Made by a program: the position numbers and the translations under genes. The notes beneath the pieces are model-generated. The model was not told where the DNA came from and searched no databases. It saw only the letters and a program-made list of their open reading frames with translations. DNA of 64,000 nucleotides from Dyadobacter sp. 676 (GTDB lineage Bacteria; Bacteroidota; Bacteroidia; Cytophagales; Spirosomataceae), in NCBI RefSeq assembly GCF_040448675.1, contig NZ_CP159289.1, positions 4,757,001 to 4,821,000 of the forward strand, read 5' to 3'. Below are positions 46,270 through 55,441 of this stretch, one piece after another (position 1 is the first letter of the stretch; each line of letters starts with the position of its first letter).

Positions 46270-47307
46270 TTATCTGCAAGCCCCGCCATGAATGGTTACC
46301 TCGGTACCGTCGATCTTGTAGCGGAACGAATTCGAAATGCTTAACAATTTGAGTACATCTTTCAATGTAGCGCCCTGGTTGAAGTTGGCCATCACCCGGC
46401 AATTACTTAAGTTCTTGTCGCTCAGAGCGATTGTGACACCGTAATGTTCTTCCAGTCTGGCGATTACTTCGCTATACGTATTATTCCGGAAAACGAGTTG
46501 TTCCTTACGCCATGCACCGATATCGAACGTGCTAACGATGTCAATATACGTTTCGTCTTTTTCAGTATTGATTACCAGCTCTTGCTGCGGAGTCAGTTGC
46601 GTGATGCGAATGGGCTCACCTGCCTCGATCTCCTTGCTCACCTCAACTTTCCCGGTCGCAACCGACACCGATGCAGTCTCGTCCCCTTTATAGGCTTTCA
46701 CATCGAACGACGTTCCCAGAACCCTCGTCGATACCTTGTCGCTCTTTACGATAAATGGTTTCTCCGGATTCGGTACTACCTCGAAAAACGCTTCCCCTTC
46801 CAGGAAAACCTGTCTTTCATTATCCTTGAATGCCTTCGGGTACTCGATTTTGCTATTTTTATTGAGCCATACCTGCGTCCCGTCGGGGAGTTCTATGCTT
46901 ACAACGTCCTCGGCGCCGCTGGTCCGGGTTTCCATGGCAACGCGGGCGGTGTCCCGGGAATCGTGTTGCCGGCTTACGAACACATAACCCAGCCCCGTCG
47001 CCAGCAAAATGCCCGCCGCGGCCAACCACGAGCTAATTTTGAAATAGCGGGGCCGCTCGTGAATTTCCTCTTCCGATGGATATTCCTGCTCCGCCATTTT
47101 CGCGTGCAGCTTCGAAAGCCCGCTTTCCAGGTTGAACGCCGGGTCGTTTTCCGGGGCCTTTTCCTGCTTCCACGCCGCCTCTATCTGCCGGAACAACAGC
47201 AGGTTATCGTATTCTTCCAGCCACCATTCCATAGCCAGTTTTTCTTCCGGGCTGCATTCGCCAGCCAAATACTTGGCGATTAGGGGCCATGGTGTGTGAT
47301 CGGACAT
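46270..47307 (-). CDS. FecR-family anti-sigma factor, second locus
   Basis: 345 residues from the ATG at 47307. Cytoplasmic N-terminus with the family pattern IAKYLAGECSPEEKLAMEWW, one membrane helix at about 92-109 (WLAAAGILLATGLGYVFV), FecR domain (VSIELPDGTQVWLNKNSKIE, RQVFLEGEAFFEVVPNPEKP, LGTSFDVKAY) and C-terminal DUF4974 part (VFRNNTYSEVIARLEEHYGV). It is flanked by its sigma gene (upstream, 69 bp) and susC (downstream, 131 bp), so this regulator set is complete. Confidence 0.94.
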   Translation of the reverse strand: MSDHTPWPLIAKYLAGECSPEEKLAMEWWLEEYDNLLLFRQIEAAWKQEKAPENDPAFNLESGLSKLHAKMAEQEYPSEEEIHERPRYFKISSWLAAAGILLATGLGYVFVSRQHDSRDTARVAMETRTSGAEDVVSIELPDGTQVWLNKNSKIEYPKAFKDNERQVFLEGEAFFEVVPNPEKPFIVKSDKVSTRVLGTSFDVKAYKGDETASVSVATGKVEVSKEIEAGEPIRITQLTPQQELVINTEKDETYIDIVSTFDIGAWRKEQLVFRNNTYSEVIARLEEHYGVTIALSDKNLSNCRVMANFNQGATLKDVLKLLSISNSFRYKIDGTEVTIHGGACR

Positions 47308-47376
47308 CAAATTCAGAGCTTTCTGGTGTTAGGACAAATAAAAAATGGGCATACCCCCATCCTTTCGGAATTTTTT

Positions 47377-47919
47377 TTAAACCTGATAAGTTTTTTGCAG
47401 AAGTTTCAGCTGTTTAATAGCCTTGCCCATTTGGTTTTCTACTGTTTTGGCGGAAAGGGAGAGGATTTGGGCGATTTCGTTGTACGTAAAACCTTCGAAG
47501 CGGTTGAGCTGGAAGATCGCCTTTCTTTTCTGCGGAAGATAGTTAATGAGGTCGGTAATGCGGGTTTCGAGCTCGTGGTACATCAGTTCGTCGTCCGGGC
47601 CGGGCATTTCCCCGATAATATCGTCATTGAGCTCTTCCATGACGTATTTTTCCTGCTTCATGTAGTTGATACAGGTGTGGCGTGTGGCGGTGAAGAGGTA
47701 CGAGCGGACGTTCTTTTCGACCGTCAGCGTATCGCGCTTTTCCCATATCCTGAAAAAAACGTCGGCCACGATCTCTTCCGCGAGGTCCTTGCGGTTATTG
47801 AGGTAGGTCGCGAAACGGCATAGCGAGTAATAATATTTCCGGAAAAGGCAATCCAGCGCCCGGTTATCTCCTTGTTTGATCAGGGAAATAAGAAGCAAAT
47901 CATCCTGGCCGTTCATCAT
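47377..47919 (-). CDS. ECF RNA polymerase sigma-70 factor, second locus
   Basis: 180 residues, starting at one of two consecutive ATG codons (47919 or 47916). Region 2: FRKYYYSLCRFATYLNNRKD, then LAEEIVADVFFRIWEKRDT. Region 4: LPQKRKAIFQLNRFEGFTYN, then EIAQILSLSAKTVENQMGKA. This is the Bacteroidota family-1 type of ECF factor that, with FecR, turns on the adjacent susCD genes when the STN domain senses ligand. Confidence 0.95.
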   Translation of the reverse strand: MMNGQDDLLLISLIKQGDNRALDCLFRKYYYSLCRFATYLNNRKDLAEEIVADVFFRIWEKRDTLTVEKNVRSYLFTATRHTCINYMKQEKYVMEELNDDIIGEMPGPDDELMYHELETRITDLINYLPQKRKAIFQLNRFEGFTYNEIAQILSLSAKTVENQMGKAIKQLKLLQKTYQV

Positions 47920-48221
47920 AAACTGTGGCTAAATTGGTATCGGGTAATTCCAAAACTTTATTCAATGACCTTACAGAGCGTCGGAGTGATTAGCCCAAGT
48001 ATTACCTTATTTAGAATCTGTACAAGTCAATTTTTGTGCCAGAAATAAAAATAGTAACATTTTCTTTGGCGTATTTTAAATAATAACGAAGAATAGCGTT
48101 CAGATTTCTAAAATTAAAAAAGTTGATAGAAAATAAGCGCCAGTTGCCGAAAAAATTATTTCAACTATGTTTTTCCATGTACTGGCGCTCATTTCCGGCG
48201 GTGTTCCCGGTCGACCGGCAA
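47920..48221. other. 302-bp intergenic stretch with small inverted repeats, no gene seen
   Basis: AT-rich upstream region of the ECF sigma gene. I see no open frame of note, no RNA gene and no clear TAnnTTTG box. At its end AGCGCCAGT (48136-48144) pairs with ACTGGCGCT (48181-48189), and CAGTTGCCG (48141-48149) can pair with CGGCAACT just before the lactonase stop, so a terminator-like structure for the lactonase transcript is possible. Confidence 0.5.
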
Positions 48222-49325
48222 CTAGTTAAGGAACAGTTGCTTGACGCACACGGGCGTAGGCGCACTAATCTCTTTCCCGGTATAAGTCAATTGCCCGGTG
48301 GCGGCGTCGCGCTTGAAGAACACGGCGTTGTCGTTATCCCGGTTGGTCACGATCGCGAATTCGCCCTTCGCATCGATGAGGAAATTGCGCGGATGTTTGC
48401 CGTGGGTATCCGCATGCCCCGCGATGGTCAGTTTACCTGTTTTGGCATCCACAGCATAAATGGCGAGGCTCTCATGCCCGCGATTGGAGGCGTAAAGGAA
48501 TTTTCCGTCAGGTGAGAAATGGATGTCGGCCGCGTAGCTTTTCCCGGTGAAGCCGGCGGGAAGCATGGTAACGCGTTCCAATGGAACCAATGCACCGCTT
48601 CCCTTTACGATTTTGAAAGAATTCACAACAGAAGCCAGCTCACAAGCCGAATAACCAAAGTTTCCGTTAGGATGAATGGCGAAATGGCGAGGGCCGTCGC
48701 CTGCTTTCACTTCGGCATAGGGGACGGAGCCCGGCGTGAGCTTACCTGTCTGCGCGTCAACAGAATACACCATGATCTTGTCAATGCCCAGGTCGGAAGC
48801 GTAGATGTATTTGCCGTCGGCCGACGGGATAATGGAATGCATATGCGGCTTCTGGTCGGGGCGGCCTTTGTCCTGGATAGTGTCCGCCAATGCACCGATG
48901 CTGCCATCCTGGTTCAGCCTGAACACTGCGAGATCGCCGCTGCCATAGTTCGATAGATAAATAAAACGGCCCTTTGGATCAACGCTGACATGACAGGGGC
49001 CGCGGCCTTGTGCAGGCTGGGTGTTCAGGGCGGTGAGCTTGCCGGTGGTTTGATCGATGGCGTAGGCCGACACGGTGCTATTACCCTCATTGGCTGCATA
49101 GAGGTACTTTTTATTAGGATGGAATTCGAGGAACGACGGGCTGGTTTTGCTCGCCAATACCTGCAACTCCTTGAAGGAGAAGTTGCTGCGGTCGAATTCG
49201 TATACATAAATGCCCTCGCCTTTTTGCGTATATGTGCCGAGGTAAAGTATTTCCTTTTTGGGTTTCTGGGCAAAAGCTGTCATAGCCGATAATAAAACGA
49301 TGAATGAAAGAATAGTCCGTTTCAT
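48222..49325 (-). CDS. Exported lactonase-family seven-bladed propeller protein
   Basis: 367 residues from the ATG at 49325, chosen because it begins a Sec signal (MKRTILSFIVLLSAMTAFAQ). The frame remains open to 49754, but that extension overlaps the next gene and is Ser/Arg/Pro-rich nonsense. Lactonase (PF10282-type) repeats: LYLGTYTQKGEGIYVYEFD, FLEFHPNKKYLYAANEGNST, CHVSVDPKGRFIYLSNYGSG, DGPRHFAIHPNGNFGYSACE and HPRNFLIDAKGEFAIVTNRD. The best-known relative is 6-phosphogluconolactonase (Pgl); the signal peptide argues for an extracytoplasmic lactone substrate, such as the product of a sugar dehydrogenase. Confidence 0.87.
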   Translation of the reverse strand: MKRTILSFIVLLSAMTAFAQKPKKEILYLGTYTQKGEGIYVYEFDRSNFSFKELQVLASKTSPSFLEFHPNKKYLYAANEGNSTVSAYAIDQTTGKLTALNTQPAQGRGPCHVSVDPKGRFIYLSNYGSGDLAVFRLNQDGSIGALADTIQDKGRPDQKPHMHSIIPSADGKYIYASDLGIDKIMVYSVDAQTGKLTPGSVPYAEVKAGDGPRHFAIHPNGNFGYSACELASVVNSFKIVKGSGALVPLERVTMLPAGFTGKSYAADIHFSPDGKFLYASNRGHESLAIYAVDAKTGKLTIAGHADTHGKHPRNFLIDAKGEFAIVTNRDNDNAVFFKRDAATGQLTYTGKEISAPTPVCVKQLFLN

Positions 49326-49605
49326 GACAAGTTTGGAAAGAATTTTGTTGGTTATTGATCGGTTTACATTTTCAGGTAATTCCTGACGGAGTTCGGCGTC
49401 AGGCATGTTCTCGGTTGCTATGGGCAGGGAGGCAGGCGGGCCTGTCGCTTTGCCCGTAAGCGGACGTTCTATTTGAGGGCCGGATTTGCGAGAAAGAGGG
49501 TCGTCCTCACGGCTTGTCATTGTGCCCGGGAGGGGCTTCCTGTTTATAGATAATGCGTCGGGATTGGCATTTGGGCTCCTTAGGTGCCTCCTTACCACGT
49601 CATCG

Positions 49606-50343
49606 CTATTCGAATACCAGCGTGCCGAATTTGTCGAATTCGTGAAAGCTGCCGCCGGTTTTCTGCCAGGAATAATAGGCCGTTTCGCCGTCGTAGTCGA
49701 TCCGGTAGAAATTCCCGCGCCACCGATCGCCGGGCTTAGGCGCTGCATTGGCAATGGGGTTCATCAATGCGAACGGAATGAAGAATTCGGCTTTCCAGCC
49801 CTCCACGGCCGCCATGCTTTTCTTCTGTCCTCCCTGCGCGCTGGTTTCATGCTGTACACGGTTTCTTTCGTTGTAATGCCATGGTTTCCAGCCTTGCGCG
49901 CGGCCTTTGATGTTAGGGACCAGGATAGCGAGTTCGTAATTCAACGGCGAAAGTTCATATTCGAGGTAGATGGGTACAGAAGTGTCCGGCCAAAGGAATA
50001 CTTCCACTACGTCCTCTTTGAACAATGCGCCGAAGTCTTCCATAATGGTCGAGGTAAGCTTCTGGTCGACGCAGTCGAAAAGAAAGTACATGCCTTTGTC
50101 GGAATACAGGATTTTGACGCGGGTCGGGAACTGCCGGCCGGGTGCGGTTTGCCTGGGGCCTTTCTGCACGGTAATGTTGAACCACTGCGCGGCCGACCAG
50201 TTGGGCGCTGTGCCCTCGCCGTTAACTTTGAAATCGGTGGTTTTCTTCACGGTCAGCGAAGAGTCGGGGACGGGGTTAGCGGCGAGCCCCCGGTGCGTGA
50301 GGCCGCAGGCGAGCAGTCCCATGAGAACAAATTTTTTCAGCAT
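49606..50343 (-). CDS. Exported CBM9-like carbohydrate-binding protein
   Basis: 245 residues with a Sec signal (MLKKFVLMGLLACGLTHRGL, then A). The mature part matches the carbohydrate-binding family 9-like sandwich: APNWSAAQWFNITVQ, TRVKILYSDKGMYFLFDCVD, VVEVFLWPDTSVPIYLEYEL, GWKAEFFIPFALM, GDRWRGNFYRID and a terminal FDKFGTLVFE. Such stand-alone domains bind glycans or sugars in the envelope; direct catalysis is not expected. The lactonase gene follows 280 bp downstream on the same strand, with nothing recognisable between, so a joint operon is uncertain. Confidence 0.82.
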   Translation of the reverse strand: MLKKFVLMGLLACGLTHRGLAANPVPDSSLTVKKTTDFKVNGEGTAPNWSAAQWFNITVQKGPRQTAPGRQFPTRVKILYSDKGMYFLFDCVDQKLTSTIMEDFGALFKEDVVEVFLWPDTSVPIYLEYELSPLNYELAILVPNIKGRAQGWKPWHYNERNRVQHETSAQGGQKKSMAAVEGWKAEFFIPFALMNPIANAAPKPGDRWRGNFYRIDYDGETAYYSWQKTGGSFHEFDKFGTLVFE

Positions 50344-50512
50344 TCATCAAAAAGGGTTAGGATTGGAAAAACGGTTCAGGTATTGCCGAGTGTGTTCATT
50401 TGCAATCAGATGTGCCGGTACCGGCCCGGTATTTGGGGTATACGGGCGCAATTGGCAGCGATTTTTTTTCTTTCCGGCAATTTCAAGAGGTTTTTACATT
50501 TTACCAAATCAT

Positions 50513-50520
50513 TATTTTTG
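50513..50520 (+). promoter_or_regulatory. Candidate -7 box for the acidic-protein transcript
   Basis: TATTTTTG matches TAnnTTTG. It would start transcription near 50527, just before a 27-codon frame (50536-50619) and about 105 bp before the Asp-rich protein gene. Confidence 0.4.
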
Positions 50521-50535
50521 TAGTGTGGATTATTG

Positions 50536-50619
50536 ATGAAATCTTTCGGCATGAAAGAAGCTACCGTAGCGGAATATTTTAATAATTTAGGTCGTACGTT
50601 TAAAATTGAAACCATTTAA
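50536..50619 (+). CDS. Possible 27-codon leader peptide
   Basis: A short frame MKSFGMKEATVAEYFNNLGR followed by TFKIETI and a stop, 12 bp before the next ATG and just after a candidate -7 box. The composition is protein-like, with an amphipathic helical middle. Position suggests a leader or small partner of the Asp-rich protein. No family is recognised and translation is unproven. Confidence 0.3.
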   Translation: MKSFGMKEATVAEYFNNLGRTFKIETI

Positions 50620-50631
50620 CAAAACACTGTC

Positions 50632-50925
50632 ATGATACGCGAAAGTGGAGAACTGGCCTTTGCTGACATCAGCGAGGCACTTTTAGAACCAGCTGTTTTC
50701 CCTGACTACCAAGGGAGCACGAAAAAGACCCGTACGGTAGCGCAAAAAGATCCGTATGGAGATGATGACGACGATGACGAGGACGACTTTGATGAAGATC
50801 TCGACGATGAAAAGGTTATCGACGAGTTCGACGATGATATAGACGATCGCGAAGTGGTGATCGAAGACGGCGACGAGCTGCTGAGAAGGCTCGACGATTT
50901 CGATGACGACGACGACGATTTTTGA
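50632..50925 (+). CDS. Asp-rich acidic protein of unknown function
   Basis: 97 residues. Residues 1-42 are ordinary (IRESGELAFADISEALLEPA); from 43 to the end the protein is dominated by Asp and Glu, with blocks such as GDDDDDDEDDFDEDLDD and a terminal DDFDDDDDDF. No signal peptide or membrane helix. The extreme acidity suggests binding to basic proteins, divalent cations or translation machinery, but I recognise no family. A strong rho-independent terminator follows 23 bp after the stop, so this is an independent short transcript and very likely a real gene. Confidence 0.75.
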   Translation: MIRESGELAFADISEALLEPAVFPDYQGSTKKTRTVAQKDPYGDDDDDDEDDFDEDLDDEKVIDEFDDDIDDREVVIEDGDELLRRLDDFDDDDDDF

Positions 50926-50947
50926 TAATCCGTTTGAAATTAAGACC

Positions 50948-50977
50948 AGCCTCTGGATCATTTCCAGGGGCTTTTTT
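50948..50977 (+). terminator. Rho-independent terminator after the acidic-protein gene
   Basis: Stem AGCCTCTGGA (50948-50957) with TCCAGGGGCT (50963-50972, one G-T pair), 5-bp loop and six T (50972-50977). Confidence 0.9.
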
Positions 50978-51056
50978 ATGGGTTGGTTATGAGTAATGAA
51001 ATGAGGGTTGTGACTTATTCAGCTAAATTGTTCAATTCCTCACCTTTCCTAAACTC

Positions 51057-52593
51057 ATGCGTTCCACCGAATCCAATGTTACACAAAGCATTACGCAGGT
51101 AATCGCCGCTTCTTCCTTAGGTACATTAATTGAATGGTATGATTTCTACATTTTCGGAAGCCTGGCCGTCATTATAGGCCAGCAGCTTTTTCCCAGCGAT
51201 GCCGGCGCGTCGGCGCTGATCAACACGCTGGCCATCTTCGCCGCAGGATTTATAGTACGCCCCTTTGGCGCATTAGTGTTTGGTCGTTTAGGTGACCTTA
51301 TCGGCCGGAAATACACCTTCCTGCTAACGCTCGTGCTGATGGGCGGCTCTACCTTTCTCATCGGCCTTATACCGTCCTATTCCAGTATCGGGTACGCGGC
51401 GCCTATTCTCGTGCTGATCCTGCGGCTCGTTCAGGGGCTTGCGCTGGGGGGCGAATACGGGGGGCGCGGCCACGTACGTAGCAGAGCACGCGCCTGTGGG
51501 TAAGCGGGGCTTTTTTACCAGCTGGATCCAGACGACCGCCACATTGGGGCTGTTCCTGTCGTTGGGAGTGATTGTACTGACTAAAAATATCCTCGGTGCG
51601 AAAAATTTCGCCGACTGGGGCTGGCGCATTCCGTTTCTGGTTTCGATCCTGCTGGTGGGAGTCTCTATTTACATCCGGATGAAAATGCACGAGTCGCCGG
51701 TTTTCTCCAAACTGAAAGCCGAAGGAAAAGTCTCCGCTAACCCTTTGAAAGAAAGCTTTCAAAGGAAAGCGAACTTCAAGATGGTGCTTGTAGCATTATT
51801 TGGGGCCACGATGGGGCAGGGCGTAGTCTGGTACACGGGACAGTTTTATGCACAGTCCTTTCTGGAAAATACCTGCAAGCTCGACTTTAATGAATCGCGG
51901 TACATCTTGCTCTGGGCAATCGTTTTTGCGACGCCGTTTTTCGTGATTTTCGGTTCGTGGAGCGATAAAGTCGGCCGTAAATGGATAATGCTGGCCGGCA
52001 TGCTGCTGGGCGTAATCTGCTACCGGCCGATCTACCAGTACTTTCTCGACGCCACCAATGTGAAAGAAATGCAGAAAACAATGCTTTTGAGCGAGTCCGA
52101 ACCGGTTGTGGAGCGGACACTCGTGAAAGATAAAGCCGATTCGCTGATTACGACGACCGTTACCAAAACCCTGACTAACGGGATGACGTTCAAGGAGTCC
52201 AAAATAGTGATCATTCCCGAGGACGTGCTGGCGGAAGTGCCTGCACCCGAAACGGTTGTCAGGGACGTAACCCTCTCTCGGGGCGCATACATCATGATCA
52301 TCGTGCTGGTGTTCTTCCAGGTCGTGCTTGTAACGATGGTTTACGGCCCGATCGCCGCATTTCTCGTGGAGCTCTTTCCGACGCAGATCCGCTACACCTC
52401 GATGTCGCTGCCCTACCACATCGGGAATGGCGTTTTCGGTGGGTTGGTACCCTTTATCGCCACTCTGATCGCCTCTTTCCAGGGCTCCACGCCACTTTCC
52501 GGACTTTGGTATCCCATTGGTGTGGCCGCATTGTCGTTTATCATCGGGGCTGTTTATATCGATAACCGGCGCGATGATAATGTGATGGATTAG
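51057..52593 (+). CDS. MHS-family MFS transporter with apparent frameshift
   Basis: The first frame (from 51057) starts the metabolite:H+ symporter pattern: SLGTLIEWYDFYIFGSLAV, RPFGALVFGRLGDLIGRKY and LRLVQGLALGGEYGG. The second frame continues AATYVAEHAPVGKRGFFTSW and carries the remaining helices. The frames meet in a run of six G (51469-51474); five G give EYGGAATYVAEH and a continuous 511-residue protein. Relatives (ProP, ShiA, KgtP) import proline/betaine, shikimate or 2-oxoglutarate. An extra hydrophilic loop of about 75 residues (around 320-395, Lys/Thr/Val-rich) between late helices is unusual for the family. Confidence 0.9.
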
Positions 52594-52632
52594 TATCAAA
52601 ATCAACACTTGACATTTAAATAACCGTAGAAA

Positions 52633-52884
52633 ATGAGTGGTTTGAAAAAAATATTGGGGCTTCTCTGGATCGTGTCGGGGCCTGTCATCATCGTATTCCT
52701 TTTCATGCAGGCTGCCGATAAAATCGGCGAAGCGGCCGAAGGCATCGCCCGCACCAATACTACACTGCAATGGGCGATTATTATCCTGATTTTCATCCCG
52801 ATCTGCACCGGACTGGTGATTTTCGGCTACTACGCCTGGAAGGGCGAGTACGACCATTTGCCGGAGAGCTCGGAGGAGCTTTGA
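52633..52884 (+). CDS. Small two-helix membrane protein after the MHS transporter
   Basis: 83 residues, helices at about 7-27 (ILGLLWIVSGPVIIVFLFMQ) and 47-68 (WAIIILIFIPICTGLVIFGY), with an acidic tail (DHLPESSEEL). It begins 39 bp after the transporter stop on the same strand, so it is probably co-transcribed and may be an accessory subunit. I recognise it only as a small conserved membrane protein type of Bacteroidota (DUF6814-like); no function is known. Confidence 0.7.
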   Translation: MSGLKKILGLLWIVSGPVIIVFLFMQAADKIGEAAEGIARTNTTLQWAIIILIFIPICTGLVIFGYYAWKGEYDHLPESSEEL

Positions 52885-52890
52885 GGGGCA

Positions 52891-53009
52891 ATGAGTCAAT
52901 GAGTGAATGATTGAATAGTTTTGTTTTGTTAAGAAAAGCGAGATCTCTCTCTATATTGGGTTCGCGTATTCACTCATTCAATTATTCGGTCATTCAATCA
53001 TTCATTCAT
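52891..53009. repeat. Inverted octamer arrays upstream of the thiolase gene
   Basis: 52891-52916 has three to four units of ATGAGTCA/ATGAGTGA/ATGATTGA. 52968-53009 has about five reverse units (TCACTCAT, TCATTCAA, TCATTCAT types), ending one base before the thiolase ATG. The spacer is about 50 bp. It is the same octamer family and the same head-to-head arrangement as at 11967-12097. Confidence 0.85.
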
Positions 53010-53010
53010 C

Positions 53011-54193
53011 ATGCAAACTGACGTTTTTATTCTTTCCGCTTCGCGTACTCCCATTGGCAGTTTTGGAGGAACTCTTTCATCTGTTCATGCTGCAAAGCTC
53101 GGTGCTGCGGCGATTCGGGGGGGCGCTTTCCAAATCCGGGGTTGAACCGGCTGCGGTTGATGAAGTGCTGATGGGCAATGTGGTTTCGGCAAATCTGGGA
53201 CAGGCACCGGCGCGGCAGGCTGCTATTTATGCCGGACTGCCCGTTTCGGTGATTTGTACGACCGTAAACAAGGTATGCGCTTCCGGTATGAAGGCTACGG
53301 CTCTGGGTGCGCAGGCGATTCAGTTGGGAGATGCGGAAATCGTAGTGGCAGGGGGAATGGAGAATATGTCGCAAATCCCTTACTATTTACCCAAGGCACG
53401 TAATGGCTATGGTTACGGACATGGGGAAATCGTCGACGGTTTGCTTAAAGACGGACTTACGGATGTGTACGACCAGATCGGCATGGGGGTTTGCGGCGAC
53501 CGTACCGCTTTGAAATACAACATTTCCCGCGAGGCGCAGGATGACTATGCGATCCGTTCCTACCGGCGTTCGGCGGAGGCAACAGCGAATGGGTTCTTTG
53601 CGAATGAGCTGGTGCCGGTGGAAGTTACGTCCGCCAAAGGCGATGCCAGCCTGGTAACCGAAGATGAAGAATACAAGCGTGTCAAATTCGACAAAATACC
53701 CGCGTTAAAACCCGTTTTCTCCAAAGACGGAACCGTAACGGCAGCCAATGCTTCGACAATCAACGACGGAGGCGCGGCGCTGGTGCTGGCGGGAAACAAT
53801 GCGGTGAATGCAGGAAATCTGAAACCAGTCGCGCGCATCGTCGCCTACGCGGATGCGGAGCAGGAGCCTGCGTGGTTCACGACCACGCCTGTTCTGGCAA
53901 CGGAAAAAGTGCTGAAAAAAGCCGGCCTGAAAATCCCGGATATCGATTATTTTGAAGTAAACGAGGCATTTGCGGTAGTCGCGCTGGCCTACATCCAGGC
54001 ACTGCATCTCGACGTAGAGAAAGTAAATGTATTCGGAGGCGCGGTGTCGCTCGGGCATCCGCTGGGCGCTTCCGGAGCGCGGATTATCACGACCCTGCTT
54101 TCTGTCCTGGAAAGAAACAACGGCAGATACGGCCTGGCTGCGATTTGCAACGGCGGGGGCGGAGCTTCGGCTATGATCGTGGAGAGATTATGA
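53011..54193 (+). CDS. Acetyl-CoA acetyltransferase (thiolase) with apparent frameshift
   Basis: The true start is the ATG at 53011 ([20 protein letters not shown]), a canonical thiolase N-terminus. That frame closes after about 43 codons, because a run of seven G (53117-53123) shifts it. With six G it reads [20 protein letters not shown] and continues to the normal end, 393 residues. Catalytic residues are Cys89 in [11 protein letters not shown], His in EVNEAFAVV context and [11 protein letters not shown], and the second Cys in [12 protein letters not shown]. Thiolases condense or cleave acetoacetyl-CoA. It converges on gtrA-like DNA with zero spacing. Confidence 0.93.
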
Positions 54194-54697
54194 TCAGCGG
54201 ATCAGGACTTTAAGGCGGTTGTAAAAACCGGTGCTTTTGAAAGTGAAGGTTTTGTGCAGGATATAGTTGCTTACGAAGCTGAAACCCATCCCGATCACAT
54301 AACAAACCATTTCGGTTACATTCACCTCTTTTTTGGCGAAAGAGAACTTTACTTTGTACACCTCCATGCCCAGGTAGTCGACGAGTACTTTCGACGAACC
54401 GATGGTGAATGCCCACGTAATGAAGAGGGAAACCATCGAAACCATCAGGAATTTGACCATTTCCCGGCGCGTCTGGTTGCTGCGCCGTGCGTCGAATGCG
54501 AAAAGTTTCGTTAATGTGAAACCCCAGAAGAAACCGATGATATAAGATGGTACAATGGAATCGCTCCAGGAGATATTGAACCAGTCCTGAATGAGACTGC
54601 TGGAAACTAACTGGATCAAAGCACCGGTGCCCGCAACAAGAAAATACGCAATGATATCTTTGGGATTAAAGATCTTGTTCTGCTTGATTTGGGTCAC
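54194..54697 (-). CDS. GtrA-family membrane protein
   Basis: 167 residues from a GTG start, four transmembrane helices at about 15-35, 45-65, 82-105 and 128-148. GtrA features: [39 protein letters not shown], and the C-terminal [17 protein letters not shown]. GtrA-like proteins are thought to flip lipid-linked sugars for surface polysaccharide decoration. No glycosyltransferase gene is adjacent. The stop codon abuts the thiolase stop. Confidence 0.9.
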   Translation of the reverse strand: MTQIKQNKIFNPKDIIAYFLVAGTGALIQLVSSSLIQDWFNISWSDSIVPSYIIGFFWGFTLTKLFAFDARRSNQTRREMVKFLMVSMVSLFITWAFTIGSSKVLVDYLGMEVYKVKFSFAKKEVNVTEMVCYVIGMGFSFVSNYILHKTFTFKSTGFYNRLKVLIR

Positions 54698-54911
54698 TGG
54701 CGGTATTAGTTAGATTAAAACGGCGAACCTGATTGAGGCCCCAATATTAGAAAGAAAATGAACTGGAAACAAAACAGGGTTCCCGATTTTGAGTAAATGG
54801 GCGTTCGAAAGAACCCGTCCCGAATGGTACCGTTTTTGCAACCGCTTGGTTAAACGGGCTTCCCTGAAAGCTCTGCCGCAGGCTTTTCGTTTAAACAGGA
54901 ACGTTATCATT

Positions 54912-55430
54912 ATGAAGAAGTTGTGTGTTTTATCGGCGTTGTTGCTATCCGGGTTTGTTTCTTATGGCCAAACCCGGAAATGGGCCGTAGGTTTCGAAGC
55001 GGGTGAGCCAATTGCGGTCAGTTTGAGGAAATATGGTGACAGAAATGCGCTCGATGTGAGCTTTGGTACTTACCTCGGCATGTTCAAGGGAAAGGACAAT
55101 TATAAGGTAAGTAACGACGACCTTGGCGGCCTGGGGGTCATGTTCAACGTGACTTATCTGTGGTATGCGCCGATGTTCAACGAACGGATGATCGCTTACG
55201 CCGGACCCGGCGTGCAGATCAATTCACGGCGCTACTATCCCGACCGGAATGTTAGATCCGTTTATACCACCAATATATCTACCGGTCCGTCGGCAACTGC
55301 CGGTCTGGAATTTTTCTTTGCCCAAAAGCCGACCTCATTTTTCGTCGAAGGAGGTGGCTATCTTGAATTTATTCCTAAATTCTTTTACTTTAACCCGAAT
55401 CTCAGCATTGGCCTGAGGCATAACTTCTAA
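54912..55430 (+). CDS. Putative small outer-membrane beta-barrel protein
   Basis: 172 residues from the ATG at 54912, which begins a Sec signal (MKKLCVLSALLLSGFVSYGQ). The mature part alternates amphipathic strands typical of an eight-strand barrel (KWAVGFEAGEPIAVSLRKYG, ALDVSFGTYLGM, VMFNVTYLWYAPMF, MIAYAGPGVQINS, GPSATAGLEFFFAQ) and ends in a Phe (LSIGLRHNF), as expected for BAM-inserted barrels. No named family recognised. A lipoprotein gene follows 11 bp later, probably in the same operon. Confidence 0.7.
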   Translation: MKKLCVLSALLLSGFVSYGQTRKWAVGFEAGEPIAVSLRKYGDRNALDVSFGTYLGMFKGKDNYKVSNDDLGGLGVMFNVTYLWYAPMFNERMIAYAGPGVQINSRRYYPDRNVRSVYTTNISTGPSATAGLEFFFAQKPTSFFVEGGGYLEFIPKFFYFNPNLSIGLRHNF

Positions 55431-55441
55431 CGGGATAATCA

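Noticed and set aside
49326..49754. N-terminal extension of the lactonase to 510 residues
   Set aside because: It overlaps the CBM9-like gene and lacks family similarity; the Sec signal at 49325 defines the start.
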